NCBI GenBank assembly: GCA_049301135.1
Contig: JBAQKP010000090.1
Coordinates: forward strand, 1 to 15,283
DNA length: 15,283 nt
Origin: JAYXXU01 sp049301135
GTDB taxonomy: Bacteria > Pseudomonadota > Gammaproteobacteria > Pseudomonadales > Moraxellaceae
Direction: 5' to 3'
Position numbers and translations under genes: made by a program. The notes beneath the pieces were generated by a model. The model worked only from the letters and a program-made list of their open reading frames with translations, did no database searches and was not told where the DNA came from. Position 1 is the stretch's first letter; each line of letters opens with the position of its first letter. Positions 14,352 through 15,283 of this stretch are shown here, one piece after another.

Positions 14352-15283
14352 GCCAAACGGTGATTCAAAAAATGAGTCCGGTGATGCAGGCGCGGGCGCG
14401 TCGCTTTAAAGCCCATCGACTCGGCTGGGTGTCGCTGTGGTTGTTTTTGCTGGTGTTTGTGCTGTCGATGGGCGCAAACCTGATTGCCAACGACAAGCCG
14501 CTGTTGGTCAGTCATCAGGGCAACCTGTATGCGCCGGTGTTTAAGACCTATCCCGAAACCACCTTTGGCGGGGTGTTTGAAACCGAAACCGAATATCGTG
14601 ATCCGGTGGTGCGGCAACTGATCGAACAAGACGGCTGGATGCTGTGGCCGGTGGTGCGTTTTGCCGATCAAACCGTGAATTTTGATCTGGCTGTGCCGGT
14701 GCCTGCGCCACCGTCTGCGCAAAACTGGCTCGGTACAGATGATCAAGGCCGCGATGTGCTGGCGCGGATTTTATATGGGTTGCGGTTGTCGATTTTATTT
14801 GGGTTAGGCTTGACCATCGCAGGCGCGGCGATTGGGGTCACGGTTGGTGCGCTACAAGGCTATTACGGCGGCTGGGTCGATCTGCTCGGTCAACGGGTGC
14901 TGGAGGTGTGGGGCGGGCTGCCGATGCTGTTTATGATCATTATTTTGGTCAGTATGTTTACCCCAAGCATCGGCTGGTTGTTTGCGGTGATGTTGTTGTT
15001 TGGCTGGATGAGTTTGGTCGGCTTGGTGCGGGCGGAGTTTTTGCGGGCGCGTAATTTTGATTATGTGCGGGCGGCGCGGGCGATGGGTACACCAGATCGA
15101 CAGATTATTTTTCGGCATATTTTACCGAATGCGCTGGCCTCCAGTCTGTCACAACTGCCGTTTATTTTGACCGCGAATATCACTGCACTGACCGCGTTGG
15201 ATTTTCTTGGTTATGGCTTGCCGCCCGGTTCGCCGTCGTTGGGTGAGTTGATGACGCAAGCCAAAAATAATTTGGATTCGCCT
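14348..15283 (+). CDS. yejE: ABC transporter permease YejE, 3'-truncated
   Basis: Second permease of the importer. It starts at the ATG that overlaps the yejB TGA by four bases and runs open to the window end (312 residues, and about 30 more expected from E. coli YejE of about 341). An N-terminal membrane segment lies near 26-46. A large periplasmic part (about 47-125) includes YPETTFGGVFETETEYRDP, a stretch typical of YejE, followed by NWLGTDDQGRDVLARILYG (126-144), the conserved entry to the DppC/OppC-type permease domain. The EAA loop is EFLRARNFDYVRAARAMG (230-247) with FRHILPNAL. LDFLGYGLPPGSPSLGE near the end is also typical. The ATPase yejF is expected downstream, outside the window. 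Confidence 0.93.
   Translation, partial: MSQTVIQKMSPVMQARARRFKAHRLGWVSLWLFLLVFVLSMGANLIANDKPLLVSHQGNLYAPVFKTYPETTFGGVFETETEYRDPVVRQLIEQDGWMLWPVVRFADQTVNFDLAVPVPAPPSAQNWLGTDDQGRDVLARILYGLRLSILFGLGLTIAGAAIGVTVGALQGYYGGWVDLLGQRVLEVWGGLPMLFMIIILVSMFTPSIGWLFAVMLLFGWMSLVGLVRAEFLRARNFDYVRAARAMGTPDRQIIFRHILPNALASSLSQLPFILTANITALTALDFLGYGLPPGSPSLGELMTQAKNNLDSP

Overview
The window looks like chromosomal core sequence of a gammaproteobacterium, probably a member of the Moraxellaceae (Acinetobacter and relatives). The main pointer is a single gene encoding RNase HI fused to the DNA polymerase III epsilon subunit, an arrangement I know from that family. It is supported by the gene order rnhA-dnaQ, LysM-type lytic transglycosylase, yejA, yejB, yejE, and by a FimL-type twitching-motility regulator. 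Base composition is fairly even (GC a little above half). I see no mobile element, CRISPR array, rRNA or tRNA. The genus assignment is inference from gene content only.

Region 1 (1-3289, + strand) is a tight valine-degradation cluster: the 3' part of mmsA (methylmalonate-semialdehyde dehydrogenase), mmsB (3-hydroxyisobutyrate dehydrogenase) and an acyl-CoA dehydrogenase that is probably isobutyryl-CoA dehydrogenase. Gaps are 25 and 31 bases, each holding a strong Shine-Dalgarno sequence. Together the three enzymes cover the first and the last two steps between isobutyryl-CoA and propionyl-CoA. The hydratase and hydrolase in between are not in the window.

Region 2 (3306-7437, - strand) reads, in transcription order, rnhA-dnaQ, fimL-like, nudC. 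fimL and nudC are coupled: the nudC Shine-Dalgarno overlaps the fimL stop codon. A hairpin with a U-tract after nudC sits in the 16-base gap facing the valine cluster. A 145-base gap with a 10-bp direct repeat and a hairpin separates rnhA-dnaQ from fimL.

Region 3 (7438-7788) is a divergent intergenic region. It holds an extended -10 promoter for the rightward operon with a near-palindrome just upstream, and a 10-bp tandem repeat in the likely rnhA leader.

Region 4 (about 7789-15283, + strand) is an operon of a very long MltD-type lipoprotein lytic transglycosylase followed by yejA, yejB and a truncated yejE. The transglycosylase stop overlaps the yejA start by one base, and yejB/yejE overlap by four bases. 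The transglycosylase carries eight LysM modules, each exactly 132 nt, arranged as four close pairs with long linkers between pairs. Coupling a murein-cleaving enzyme to a YejABE(F) importer suggests a murein release-and-uptake system for peptidoglycan recycling. That is the most interesting functional hypothesis here. A second is a pair of SSB-tail-like acidic peptides in the linker of the RNase HI-epsilon fusion.
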